From Streptomyces sp. NBC_00670 (GTDB lineage Bacteria > Actinomycetota > Actinomycetes > Streptomycetales > Streptomycetaceae), in contig NZ_CP109017.1 of the NCBI RefSeq assembly GCF_036226765.1, positions 62,001 to 126,000 of the forward strand: 64,000 nucleotides of DNA, written 5' to 3'. Of this stretch, positions 16,574-24,607 are shown one piece after another (the first letter of the stretch is position 1; each line of letters opens with the position of its first letter). The position numbers and the translations under genes are program-made. Below the pieces are notes generated by a model that saw only the letters and a program-made list of their open reading frames with translations, was not told the origin of the DNA and did not search any database.

Positions 16574-17605
16574 TCAAGGCCCGGGCGGGCCGTTGAGCTG
16601 CCACTTGGGCGGGAACCAGGCCGGCATCGCATCGGCCTGCTGCCGGTAGGTCTGCTTGATACGGCTGCGGCCGCTGATCCCGGCAATGTCCGGGTGCGCG
16701 ACCCGGGCGTACTTGTCGACCTCGCAGAACAGGTTCTGGCAGTCGATCAGCTGCAGCGGCCGCCCGCGCAGTCCCGCGAAGGAAAGCCCCAGCCGGGCGA
16801 AGTGCTCGTCCTGGGTGTCAGCCATGTAGCGGATGACGTCCGCCTCGATGCCGTCGGCTGCCGCCCCGAAGCATTTGCGGATCCCGTCGCGTGCACCCGG
16901 CCCGGGGACGACGAAGTCCATCTCCGAAAACGGCATCTCGGCCGCGTAGTTGAGGTCGATCGCGAACTGGTAGGCCAGGAACGGGCCGATCGCCGGGAAG
17001 CCCAGCAGGACCTGGTAGGCGTCCTGCAGCGTCGGCGCGGACAGCACACGCTGCGGCGCGTCTGCGGTCATCATCATCTCCAGCAGCCGCAGATGGTTCT
17101 GGTGCTTGCGCTGCTGGCCGAGCTGCGGCGGGGGCACGATGTAGGCGGCCGAGTACAACCGCTGCCCCGCGGTGAAGGCGCGGGAGAGCACCCGGTCGAA
17201 GGCGCGGTAGTCGTAGGCGTCCCACCGCACCTCTCCCAGCTCGGCATTCAGCAGCCGCCACGTCGAGGTCTTGTTGAAAATCTTGAACAGCATGGTCCGG
17301 AAGAAGACTTCCTCCCACGCCTGCTCACCCCGGTAGATCACGCCGCCGATGAGATCCTGGCTGACCCGGTCCGCGGCCCTGAAGCAGTTGGTGAAGCGGT
17401 AGCGCTGCAGGATCGGATCGTCCGTGAACGGTCCCGATCCCCCGGCAAGGCGCGCCTCGTAGACCTTCTGCCGCGCCGCCGCGAACCGCCAGTAGGTGTC
17501 GAACACCGGCGTCACCGTCAGCGTGCGGCCCGCCACATGAATCTTCCTCGCAGGGCCGCGCTCTAAGTCCCGTTGTTCTGCACGCTCTTGCAGCACCGTC
17601 ACCAT
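16574..17605 (-). CDS. Protein resembling the 5-hmdU DNA kinase / thymine-hypermodification family
   Basis: Full-length 343-aa protein. The opening (PVFDTYWRFAAARQKVYE; DDPILQRYRFTNCFRAADRV) recalls the family annotated as 5-hydroxymethyl-dU DNA kinase helical domain or alpha-glutamyl/putrescinyl-thymine pyrophosphorylase, from comparative studies of hypermodified phage DNA. I recognise the pattern but cannot run a profile. There is no classical P-loop. It converges on the thymidylate-synthase-like gene 34 bp away. The ATG lies about six bases after a TATATT element with no ribosome binding site, suggesting a leaderless transcript. A role in making or removing a modified thymine is the working idea. 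Confidence 0.6.
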   Translation of the reverse strand: MVTVLQERAEQRDLERGPARKIHVAGRTLTVTPVFDTYWRFAAARQKVYEARLAGGSGPFTDDPILQRYRFTNCFRAADRVSQDLIGGVIYRGEQAWEEVFFRTMLFKIFNKTSTWRLLNAELGEVRWDAYDYRAFDRVLSRAFTAGQRLYSAAYIVPPPQLGQQRKHQNHLRLLEMMMTADAPQRVLSAPTLQDAYQVLLGFPAIGPFLAYQFAIDLNYAAEMPFSEMDFVVPGPGARDGIRKCFGAAADGIEADVIRYMADTQDEHFARLGLSFAGLRGRPLQLIDCQNLFCEVDKYARVAHPDIAGISGRSRIKQTYRQQADAMPAWFPPKWQLNGPPGP

Positions 17606-17652
17606 GGGCTCAATATATATTCAATATAGATAGATGTCAGCGAGGGGGACGT
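17606..17652. promoter_or_regulatory. AT-rich divergent promoter
   Basis: A strikingly AT-rich island in GC-rich DNA, with TCAATATA occurring twice (17609 and 17620) and TATATT boxes on both strands. It lies between the divergent starts at 17605 (minus) and 17653 (plus). The box on the minus strand is so close to the ATG that the hmdU-kinase-like gene is probably leaderless. Confidence 0.55.
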
Positions 17653-17940
17653 GTGGAATTGCTGTGGCAGCGTCCACGACGCAAGACGCTGGTCGACTGG
17701 CCAGAAGACGTAGACCGACGGCTGGACGTCCTGGTCCGGGCCGCGGCCGCGGCCGGGGAGCAGACATCGCGTTCCCAAGTACTGGCCGCGCTCGTGACAG
17801 CGGCCGAGGTCCGTCCCGCCGTCATAGCCGAACTCCTCCACTCCTACCGCCAGATGCCCGCTGGCGCCCTCGAAACGGACAACACGCGCGACGACCTGCC
17901 CTCCGTCCGCTCCCCCGGACGCACCCGCGCCAAGAGGTGA
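17653..17940 (+). CDS. Small hypothetical protein, possibly ribbon-helix-helix-like
   Basis: A 95-aa protein starting at GTG 17653 after GAGGGGG. The pattern KTLVDWPEDVDRRLDVLVRA followed by SRSQVLAALVTAAE resembles small actinobacterial ribbon-helix-helix or ParD-like regulators (SRSQVL resembling the SRSEVIR helix). It is divergent from the hmdU-kinase-like gene and may regulate that promoter, whose TCAATATA direct repeats would be candidate sites. The C-terminal third is probably disordered. No function is established. Confidence 0.55.
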   Translation: MELLWQRPRRKTLVDWPEDVDRRLDVLVRAAAAAGEQTSRSQVLAALVTAAEVRPAVIAELLHSYRQMPAGALETDNTRDDLPSVRSPGRTRAKR

Positions 17941-18088
17941 CGGCACGTCGGTCCCCACTTCTCGGCCGGTCCTTGGCTACCCCAGTCAACGCGGCCGGCG
18001 GTCCCGGAGTCACGGCTGCGTGCACCGTGCTTCGACTTTCAGGCCTGTGCCACGGCACGGAGTGGTGCGCGAACGGCACGATAGAGAG

Positions 18089-18628
18089 ATGGACGCGGGG
18101 GGCGTAGCACTGGTGGGGGCGGTGGCTGCCGTCGTGGGCGCGGCTGTAGGCGCCGGCGGAGCCATCGGGTCGGCCATAGTGAGTGGCCACAAGCAGGCAA
18201 CGACACAGCACCAGCATTGGCGCAGGCAGATCCGCAGAGACGCCTGCGTTTCCTTCCTCGGATGCATTGCACCGTTCCAAAAACTTTGGCGTGCCAACCG
18301 CGAACGGGACCTGCTGCGTGAAGATCTGCCGACCGCGCACGCCGATCGGCTCAGAGGGCTCGTCCGTGATCTCGACAAGGCTGCTCTTGTCATCGAGCTC
18401 GAAGGTCCGCCCAGCGTCGCCCGGAGCGCGAGAGCTGTCGAGCGTTGCCTTGCGGAGTGGCAGGCTTCGACCGCGGTCGAAGCGTTGCGGGCCATGAGAG
18501 GAGAAGCTCCCCGAACCGACCTGCCATCGAGTGATGAGATATACGACCGTGCCAATGCTGCGATCGAGCAGTTCAAAGAAACTGCGCGCTCAGCGATGGG
18601 CTCCAGCGATAACCGTGCGGATGGCTGA
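18089..18628 (+). CDS. Hypothetical protein with N-terminal membrane segment
   Basis: A 179-aa protein of unknown function. The first 33 residues are a glycine/alanine-rich hydrophobic helix (VALVGAVAAVVGAAVGAGGA). The rest is a charged helical cytoplasmic-type domain with several arginine-rich helices. The ATG at 18089 follows GAGAG; a longer start from 18020 is unlikely. Single membrane-anchored helical proteins of this kind are common and uncharacterised in actinomycete islands. Lower GC3 than the genes to the right suggests it is still part of the acquired island. Confidence 0.5.
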   Translation: MDAGGVALVGAVAAVVGAAVGAGGAIGSAIVSGHKQATTQHQHWRRQIRRDACVSFLGCIAPFQKLWRANRERDLLREDLPTAHADRLRGLVRDLDKAALVIELEGPPSVARSARAVERCLAEWQASTAVEALRAMRGEAPRTDLPSSDEIYDRANAAIEQFKETARSAMGSSDNRADG

Positions 18629-19095
18629 CCTGTACAGGCTGCCGTGCGTGACGTGAACTGGGCCTGATGCTTCGCGCCCTTCCGACCGGTCAGTGGTGGT
18701 GTGTATAGGAAGCGTGTGAAGCCGTTCTCCACCAAGCACCAGGCGTTCCCACGCCATCTATCGAGATCCTTGTAGTTGATCACTTCGCACGTGTCGCTCC
18801 GCCCCGCGCTTCATCCCACTGGCTGTCCTGATGCTAGACAGGCCCTCCGGGGAGCCGTCACGCTTCAACCCTCCCTCCAAACCTCCAGGCGGCCCCAGAC
18901 ACCGCCGACCAAGTACCGCCGAAGAACTCTGCCGGAGCTGCCCATATCCGCGGGCACCGCCCAGTCGGTGCACACCTTCAAGGTCTGAGACGCCCGGCCC
19001 TCCCGGTCCTGACGGGCGGCGTGACGGAACGAGTTCCACAGCAGGTGAACCACGCGCGTCTGGACGATCACGTGAGGTCGCACGGCACGCACGGC
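18629..19095. other. 467-bp region without a supported gene
   Basis: No open frame here has a good start, ribosome binding site and codon bias together. The region is less GC-rich than its surroundings. It marks the change from the island (mixed defence genes) to the regulator/enzyme pairs further right, so an island boundary could lie here. I see no tRNA and no obvious direct repeat. Confidence 0.4.
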
Positions 19096-19668
19096 TCAGG
19101 AACGGGGCCGCGACGCCGTCAGGAATGTGGTGACGAGTTCCCGCGCCCAGTCCGGGGAGGCGGGCTGGGTGCTGAAGATGGCGCGGTAGTACAGCGGGCC
19201 GAGCAGGAAGTCGACGGCGCTCTCCACCTCGGGTGTCTCGCCGCTCCGGGAGCGTTCACGCTCGATGATGGCTCCGAGTTGCTTGTGGCGGTCCTCGGTG
19301 CAGGCACAGCCGCCCGCCGGCCCGGAGCCGATCGTGGCCCGCATCAGCGCGAGCGTGTCCGGGTCGGCGAGGTCGGTGGCGACGTCCTCCATCCACCGCT
19401 CCAGGTCGCCGGCGAGCGTACCGGAGTCGGGTACCACCACGTCGTCGCTGAACCGGCTGGTGGCGACGTCGTTCAGCAACTGGGCGGCCGAACCCCAGCG
19501 CCGGTACACGGTGGTGGGGTGCACGCCGGCACGGGCGGCGACGGCCGGGATCGTCAGCGCCTCCGCCGACTGCTCCTCCGCGAGGAGCTCCCCCACCGCG
19601 CGGTGGACGGCCGCCCGTACCTTCGCGGAGCGGCCACCGGGACGTACCTGAGCTGAAGCGTCAACCAT
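19096..19668 (-). CDS. TetR-family repressor of the adjacent MFS exporter
   Basis: A 190-aa TetR protein. The HTH is clear (TIPAVAARAGVHPTTVYRRWG) and the C-terminal ligand-binding half follows, with an unusual CACTED cysteine pair. It is divergent from the MFS transporter with 75 bp between starts. That gap carries a TGCGTTA...TAACGCA inverted repeat, the likely operator for both promoters. Drug- or metabolite-responsive control of the exporter is inferred from this very common layout. Confidence 0.88.
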   Translation of the reverse strand: MVDASAQVRPGGRSAKVRAAVHRAVGELLAEEQSAEALTIPAVAARAGVHPTTVYRRWGSAAQLLNDVATSRFSDDVVVPDSGTLAGDLERWMEDVATDLADPDTLALMRATIGSGPAGGCACTEDRHKQLGAIIERERSRSGETPEVESAVDFLLGPLYYRAIFSTQPASPDWARELVTTFLTASRPRS

Positions 19669-19691
19669 GACGGAATTATCGCACTGATCGC

Positions 19692-19718
19692 TGCGTTAGT
19701 GGTAGCGTCCTTAACGCA
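19692..19718. promoter_or_regulatory. Inverted repeat between TetR and MFS genes
   Basis: Arms TGCGTTA (19692-19698) and TAACGCA (19712-19718) with a 13-base spacer, between the divergent starts. A further related half-site (GATTACTGCGTT) lies just downstream. Probable TetR binding site. Confidence 0.55.
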
Positions 19719-19743
19719 TTGATTACTGCGTTTGGAGAGAGTC

Positions 19744-21039
19744 GTGCCCGGTTCCGCCCTGCCCCAGAGCCAGACGTCCCCGCCCTCCGACACCTCCCCG
19801 CCTATCGGCGCCCCCCGGTCCGGCGGCGGCCGACGCGAGCTGGGCCGTCCGGCTGCCTTCGCCGCCCTCGCGGCCGTCTTCGTGCTGTTCATGGCGGCGT
19901 CCAGCGCGCCGTCCCCTCTGTACGTCGTCTACCAGCAGCAGTGGCACTTCTCCGCGACCACCCTCACCACGGTGTTCGCGGTCTACGTCCTCGGGATGAT
20001 CGGGGCCCTGCTCGTTCTCGGCGCCCTGTCCGACCATCTCGGCCGCCGCCCGGTGCTGCTGTCCGCGCTCGCTCTCGAAGCGGTGTCGATGGTCCTCTTC
20101 CTCGTCGCGGACGACGTCGCCCCGCTGCTGGCCGCACGCCTGGTCCAGGGCATCGCCACCGGCGCCGCCATGACCACCCTCGGCGCGGCCCTGGCCGATC
20201 TCAACCCGGCTCACGCGCCGCACCGCGCCGGCGTCGTCACGGGCGCGGCACCCACCTTCGGGCTGGGCCTGGGCGCCCTGGGCTGCGGCTTCCTCGTCCA
20301 GTACGGACCCCACCCCACACGGCTGGTGTACATACTGCTGCTGGCCGGTCTGCTGCTGGCCGGTGCCGTACTTCTCGCGCTGCCCGAGACCTCGATCCGG
20401 CGTCCGGGCGCCGCCCGTTCGCTTCTGCCCCGTCTCAGGGTCGCGCCACGTCTGCGGGCCGACCTGCTGGGGCTGGTGCCGATCCTCGTCGCGAGCTGGG
20501 CGCTCGGCGGTCTCTACCTCTCACTCGGTCCGTCCGTCGCCGTCACCCTGTTCGGTCTCTCCAGCCATGTGGTCGGCGGGCTGGTGGTCACCCTGCTGAC
20601 CGCGCCGGCCTTCCTCACCGCGCTGCTCCTGCGCGGCTGGCCCACCCAGCGCACGCTCACGCTCGGCGCGAGCCTGCTGCTGGTCGGCACGGCCGTCGCC
20701 CTGACCGGGGTCGAGGAGACCTCTTTGGTCACGGCGGCGCTCGGTACCGTGATCGCCGGGGTCGGCTTCGGCGGATCGGGCCTCGCCGCCTTCGGCACCC
20801 TGGCCCGGATCGCCGCCCCGTCCGAACGCGGCGAGCTGCTCTCCGTGGCCTTCGTCATCTCCTACCTGTCCTTCAGCGTCCCGGCGGTGGCCGCCGGCAT
20901 CGCCGCCACCCACACGGGGCTGCACGAGACATTCGTCGCGTACGCCGCGACGGTCGCCCTTCTCTCCGCCCTCGCCCTGCTCGCCCAGGGGCTCCGCTCC
21001 CGCCGCGTTCCCGGCAGCGGGACCTGCCCGCAGGCGTGA
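19744..21039 (+). CDS. MFS transporter, probable drug efflux
   Basis: A 431-aa major facilitator protein with about 12 membrane helices after a 40-residue cytoplasmic lead. The MFS signature loop is present as LSDHLGRRPVLLSALALE between helices 2 and 3. The next helices include GIATGAAMTTLGAALADL. Length and motif fit the DHA1-type exporters. The GTG at 19744 is preferred because GGAGAG lies four bases upstream; a TTG at 19732 is possible. It is controlled in all likelihood by the divergent TetR gene. Substrate unknown. Confidence 0.88.
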   Translation: MPGSALPQSQTSPPSDTSPPIGAPRSGGGRRELGRPAAFAALAAVFVLFMAASSAPSPLYVVYQQQWHFSATTLTTVFAVYVLGMIGALLVLGALSDHLGRRPVLLSALALEAVSMVLFLVADDVAPLLAARLVQGIATGAAMTTLGAALADLNPAHAPHRAGVVTGAAPTFGLGLGALGCGFLVQYGPHPTRLVYILLLAGLLLAGAVLLALPETSIRRPGAARSLLPRLRVAPRLRADLLGLVPILVASWALGGLYLSLGPSVAVTLFGLSSHVVGGLVVTLLTAPAFLTALLLRGWPTQRTLTLGASLLLVGTAVALTGVEETSLVTAALGTVIAGVGFGGSGLAAFGTLARIAAPSERGELLSVAFVISYLSFSVPAVAAGIAATHTGLHETFVAYAATVALLSALALLAQGLRSRRVPGSGTCPQA

Positions 21040-21091
21040 CGGACCGGCCGGGGTGAGCGCGTGGAGGAGTCCCGCGACCGGCACCGCCGGA

Positions 21092-21118
21092 CGAGGGCCG
21101 GGTGGTACCCGGCCCTCG
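21092..21118. terminator. Strong hairpin between convergent genes
   Basis: Perfect 12-bp arms CGAGGGCCGGGT / ACCCGGCCCTCG with a 3-base loop. It lies between the MFS stop at 21039 and the stop of the minus-strand secreted protein at 21122, so it can terminate both. Confidence 0.8.
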
Positions 21119-21121
21119 GTG

Positions 21122-21409
21122 TCAGCCACCCTCCCCCGCCCCGGCTCGGGCCACGCCCACGAGGGCTTCCATCAGGTCCACCGCGCTGCCGTCGTGATCG
21201 CTGCCCGCGGTGCCGCTGCCGGCCTGGAGGTTCGCCGTACGGTCGACCTCGAGGATCGAGTCCGCCTGCGAGTTGTCGAGGACGGTGATCAGACCGCCCG
21301 TCCCCTCCGCCGCGGCCGGGGTCGCCGTAGCGCCCAGTACCGCCACCGCCAGGACGGCCGCCGTACGCAGCCGGGGCAGGCGCCCGCTCACCCGACCGCC
21401 CCCGCTCAC
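21122..21409 (-). CDS. Small secreted protein
   Basis: A 95-aa protein with a Sec signal peptide: a basic start, then a hydrophobic core (TAAVLAVAVLGATATPAAA) ending at a typical AxA cleavage site near residue 34. The mature part is about 60 residues, acidic and glycine/serine-rich (DNSQADSILEVDRTANLQAG), with no cysteines. I do not recognise the family. Its ATG overlaps the stop of the PEP-mutase-like gene (ATGA), so the two are translated together, an odd pairing of a cytoplasmic enzyme and an exported peptide. Confidence 0.65.
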   Translation of the reverse strand: MSGGGRVSGRLPRLRTAAVLAVAVLGATATPAAAEGTGGLITVLDNSQADSILEVDRTANLQAGSGTAGSDHDGSAVDLMEALVGVARAGAGEGG

Positions 21410-22269
21410 CCGGCCACGCCCGCGCGTTCGGTGCGCCGGTGCGCCATGTTGAGCTCCAGCAGGCTGGTCGCGGCCCGTACGCCGATGCCGCGCTCCGGGT
21501 CCACGACGGGCAACCGGCCGCCGGCGCCCTTGAGTTCGGCGAGCGCGCTGTCCATCGCCTCATGTGCGGCGAACAGGCACGGCGTGCTGTAGATGGCGAC
21601 GTCCACCCCGAGTTCCGACAGCTCGTCGAGCGACAGCCGCGGGGACTTGCCGCCGGCGATCTGATTGAACAGCAGCGGTTTGTCACCGACCACGTCGCGT
21701 ACCCGGCGGATCCACTCCACGCTGCGGATCCCGTCGACCAGGATCACGTCCGCGTCGGTGGCCGCGAGAGCCTTGGCCCGGTTCAGGATGTCCGCTTCCT
21801 CGGTGGCATCGGTCCGGGCAACCACGACCATGTCCCGCCGGGTCGCCAGCACCTGCTCCAGCTTGGTGAGGTACTCGTCGAGCGGGAGCACCTGCTTGCC
21901 GTCCGCGTGGCCGCACCGACGGGGCCGCTTCTGGTCCTCCAGGATCACTCCGGAGGCGCCGATCCGCTCCAGCCTCTCCACCACATGGCAGGCGACCTCC
22001 GGGTCGACGTAGCCGTCGTCGATGTCCACCAGCAGGTGGTGCGCCGGGAACGCGCCGCGCAGCCGCTCGACGAACGCGACCATGTCCGGCCAGGCGATGA
22101 AGCCGATGTCCGGCAGCCCGTAGTACGAGGCCGCGAAGCCGAAGCCGGAGACGAACATCCCGTCGTAGTGCCCGGCCGCGATGGACGCCGAGTACATGTC
22201 GTACACACCGATCAGCGGGGTGGTTCCCGGTCCGGCGATCTGTTCGCGCAGCTTCTTTCCGTGACTCAT
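21406..22269 (-). CDS. Isocitrate lyase / PEP-mutase family enzyme
   Basis: Members of this TIM-barrel family include PEP mutase, methylisocitrate lyase and oxaloacetate hydrolases, which make or break C-C or P-C bonds next to a carboxylate using Mg2+. The 287-aa protein has LIGVYDMYSASIA, the metal-binding strand LLVDIDDGYVD, ASGVILEDQKRPRRCGH and VVVARTDA, all at family positions. The catalytic loop of isocitrate lyases (KKCGH) appears as RRCGH, which favours a lyase or hydrolase over a PEP mutase. The ATG at 22269 follows GGAGGAGT. No phosphonate genes are nearby, so the substrate is open. Confidence 0.8.
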   Translation of the reverse strand: MSHGKKLREQIAGPGTTPLIGVYDMYSASIAAGHYDGMFVSGFGFAASYYGLPDIGFIAWPDMVAFVERLRGAFPAHHLLVDIDDGYVDPEVACHVVERLERIGASGVILEDQKRPRRCGHADGKQVLPLDEYLTKLEQVLATRRDMVVVARTDATEEADILNRAKALAATDADVILVDGIRSVEWIRRVRDVVGDKPLLFNQIAGGKSPRLSLDELSELGVDVAIYSTPCLFAAHEAMDSALAELKGAGGRLPVVDPERGIGVRAATSLLELNMAHRRTERAGVAG

Positions 22270-22540
22270 GGCGTGACTCCTCCGGTTGAGGGGGGCGCAA
22301 GGGCGCCACTCGGCGCGAAGCGCCGCCAAGACCGCGTGCCGTCGGTCCACGACACGAGCGATCCTTTACCTGGACAAAAGGATCTATAGACCTGCGCGAG
22401 ATACCACGCTGGGACTCTCTTTACTCACTCCGATGGGGCAGCAGCTTCACCGGAAGAGATTCCTGACGTGCCGTCAGATTCATGTCCGAGTTCCCAGCAC
22501 CGGCCGAGGGCCTCGCGCCAGGCCGGGAGGGTGGCGGCCG

Positions 22541-22891
22541 TCAGGGGGAAGTTCCGCGTGCGATCTGCTGCGCATGCCTGGCCGGCAGCAGCCGGTGGTA
22601 CGGAGTGACGAGAATCCGGTTGCGCAGTACCGGCCCGGCGGACAGTACGGGTGCGAGCGCCTCCCGCGCCGCCTCGGTGCCCCCTCCCGCGTGCACGGTC
22701 GCCGCCTGGGCGAGGAGCTTCCCGCCGGGGCCCGCCACGAGCGTCAGGAAGCTGGTGACCGTTCGGGGCGCCGCCCCCACCGCGCTCCCCCAGCGGCTCA
22801 GCAAAGCGGCGGTGACCCCCGCGTCGAACGTGGTGACCGCGGCGATGACGTCACCCATCGGCCGGGCCCGGAACTCGAAGGCCGTCGCCAC
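22541..22891 (-). pseudogene. Fragment of an FAD-binding (berberine-bridge-type) oxidoreductase
   Basis: The 116-residue frame reads like the central to C-terminal part of a flavin-dependent oxidoreductase (SRWGSAVGAAPRTVTSFLTL; EALAPVLSAGPVLRNRILV; TPYHRLLP). The FAD-binding N-terminal domain and the C-terminal BBE segment are absent, and no continuation is seen in other frames. It is most likely a relic. The following 1 kb holds other gene fragments. Confidence 0.5.
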
Positions 22892-22940
22892 CTTTCTCCT
22901 GTACGGAACGGCGTGGACGGCTCGGCCGCCGGGCCGAGCC

Positions 22941-22978
22941 GACGAGCGGACGAGCGAACGAGCGGACGAGCGGACGAG
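22941..22978. repeat. 8-bp tandem repeat
   Basis: About 4.75 copies of GACGAGCG, one copy with a single change (AACGAGCG). It sits in the promoter-side region between two pseudogene fragments. Possible slippage product; function unlikely. Confidence 0.75.
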
Positions 22979-23116
22979 TCGAGCCGGACCGCACTGGTAT
23001 CCGCTTGGTCATTAGCGAATGCAATTGCCCGCTCATCTAATCTCCAGGCGGTCACTTGCGAGATGCGGCTACATACGGATATTCAGGGCGTGCGCAGGTG
23101 AGTTGGCGAGCGGAAC

Positions 23117-23527
23117 GTGCGCGGCCCATGGCCAGTCGGACGGCGTCGTAGTAACCGCGTGTACGCGCTCATGGCGGAAGTGGCCGGGGACGCCAGCACC
23201 TTGCCGACGCGCATCGCCAGGTCCTACGTCCGGCGTATGGCCGAGAGCGGAGGCAGCGATCCGTTCGTGGCCATGCTGCGCGCGGTGGCCTCCGAGGAGG
23301 AATCCGCCAAGCGGCTGTTCGCCGCGATGGAGCAGGAGAACCTGGAGATGTACCGGCGGGTGATTCCCGGCCCCGGACTTGAGCGGCGTGTGGCCTCCGT
23401 GGGCGCCCAGCTCATCGGGGTGACGTTCTCCCGGTACGTCTACAGAAGCGGGCCGCTGGCCGAGATGTCGGACGAACAGCTCGTCCGGCACCTGATCCCC
23501 ATCCTGCGCGGCATTCTGCTGGACTGA
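23117..23527 (+). pseudogene. TetR-family regulator lacking its DNA-binding domain
   Basis: From about residue 30 the frame matches the C-terminal ligand-binding half of a TetR protein (SYVRRMAESGGSDPFVAML; MYRRVIPGPGLERRVASVG; EQLVRHLIPILRGILLD). The first 30 residues are not an HTH, and no HTH-coding frame is found upstream. It appears truncated at the 5' end. It is part of a decayed stretch with an FAD oxidoreductase fragment on one side and a GH13 fragment on the other. Confidence 0.65.
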
Positions 23528-23931
23528 CCGGTCACTTCCCGCTCGCGTCGCCGTCGCCTGGCAGAACCTGCTCGCCGCGGACGGCCCCGCCGACGCGGTG
23601 CTCCGGGCCGTGGCGCCGGACCGGTTCGCCACCAGCCGGCTGGGCCACCTCGCCACCGCCCTGCCGTCGATCGGACCGATCGGCACCCCGGTGGAGTGCG
23701 GGCTGCGCATCGCGCTCTTCCTCAGCGGCATCGCCACCATCGACCGCTCCGCCCACGAGGCCGCCCGCTGGACCACGTGTCCGATCTCGGCGTCGACGCC
23801 CTGCCGGCCCGCGCCCACGCGGTGGGCATCCGCGTCGTCGTCGGCCTCGTCCCGAACCACTGCTCCGGGCGGCACCCCTTCCTCCGGGCGGCCTTGGCCG
23901 CGCCGCCCGGCGCGCCGCCGGGTGCCGTCCC
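23528..23931 (+). pseudogene. Decayed segment including a GH13 alpha-amylase-family fragment
   Basis: At about 23778-23930 the plus strand reads DLGVDALPARAHAVGIRVVV followed by GLVPNHCSGRHPFLRAAL. This is the beta-2/beta-3 region of a GH13 alpha-glucosidase or trehalose synthase (normally DVVPNHCSDRHPWF), with the stretch between the two parts missing. The preceding 250 bp reads in another frame (RLGHLATALPSIGPIGTPVE) and is not recognised. No start or complete domain survives. Confidence 0.55.
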
Positions 23932-24528
23932 TCAGCCCCGGTCCGACACCGGATCCCGGCCGCGGTCCGCCGCGTCGTGGCGCAAGCCGTCGTAGAGGAT
24001 CTCGACGATACGGAAGGCGTCGTCCTTCCATCCCTCGGCGCGCATCCCGCAGATGCCGCCGAGAGCCCGCAGGACGAGGCGCCCCCCGGCGTCGCCGCGG
24101 ACGAGGCCGGCCGTGGCGCCGGCCGTCAGCAGCAGGTCGAGGGCGCGGGCCATCTCCTCGCGCGCGTCGTCGAAGACCGGTGAGTCGGTCGCCATGATGC
24201 TCTCCAGCGCCTCCCCCATCCCCCTGCCGACCGCCGCGTGCTCCACGATGAGCAGCAGGAAGGCCCGCAGCGCCGCGTCCGGGGCATGCTGCGCGAGGAG
24301 CCGGGCGGGGGCGGCGCAGAGCTCGGTGACCTCCCGGCGGTACACCTCCGCGATGAGCGCTTCGCGGGTCTCGAAGTGGCGGTACAGCGTGCCCACGGAG
24401 ACGCCCGCCCGGCGGGCGATCTCCTCCACATGCACCTCGCCGGCGTCCAGGAGCGCCTCGTGCGCCGCGGTCAGGAGCGCTTCGCGGTTGCGGCGGGCGT
24501 CGGCCCGCAGCGGGCGTGATGACGGCAA
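23932..24528 (-). CDS. TetR-family regulator
   Basis: A 198-aa repressor with a clear HTH (HVEEIARRAGVSVGTLYRHF) and a full C-terminal domain of the type found in SbtR-like TetR proteins. The TTG start at 24528 follows GGAGG at five bases. It is divergent from the SDR gene; an ACTCCG...CGGAGT inverted repeat in the 79-bp gap is the probable operator. It therefore very likely represses the SDR gene and itself. Confidence 0.87.
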   Translation of the reverse strand: MPSSRPLRADARRNREALLTAAHEALLDAGEVHVEEIARRAGVSVGTLYRHFETREALIAEVYRREVTELCAAPARLLAQHAPDAALRAFLLLIVEHAAVGRGMGEALESIMATDSPVFDDAREEMARALDLLLTAGATAGLVRGDAGGRLVLRALGGICGMRAEGWKDDAFRIVEILYDGLRHDAADRGRDPVSDRG

Positions 24529-24551
24529 CAGTCCTCCATAAGGTGAGTCCT

Positions 24552-24579
24552 ACTCCGTTTATGTGTACAGTTCCGGAGT
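24552..24579. promoter_or_regulatory. Inverted repeat between TetR and SDR genes
   Basis: Arms ACTCCG (24552-24557) and CGGAGT (24574-24579) with a 16-base AT-richer centre that contains TTTATGTGTACA. It lies between the divergent starts and is a probable TetR operator overlapping the promoter. Confidence 0.5.
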
Positions 24580-24607
24580 CGGGTTCACTTTACTGAAGGA
24601 GTTCACC

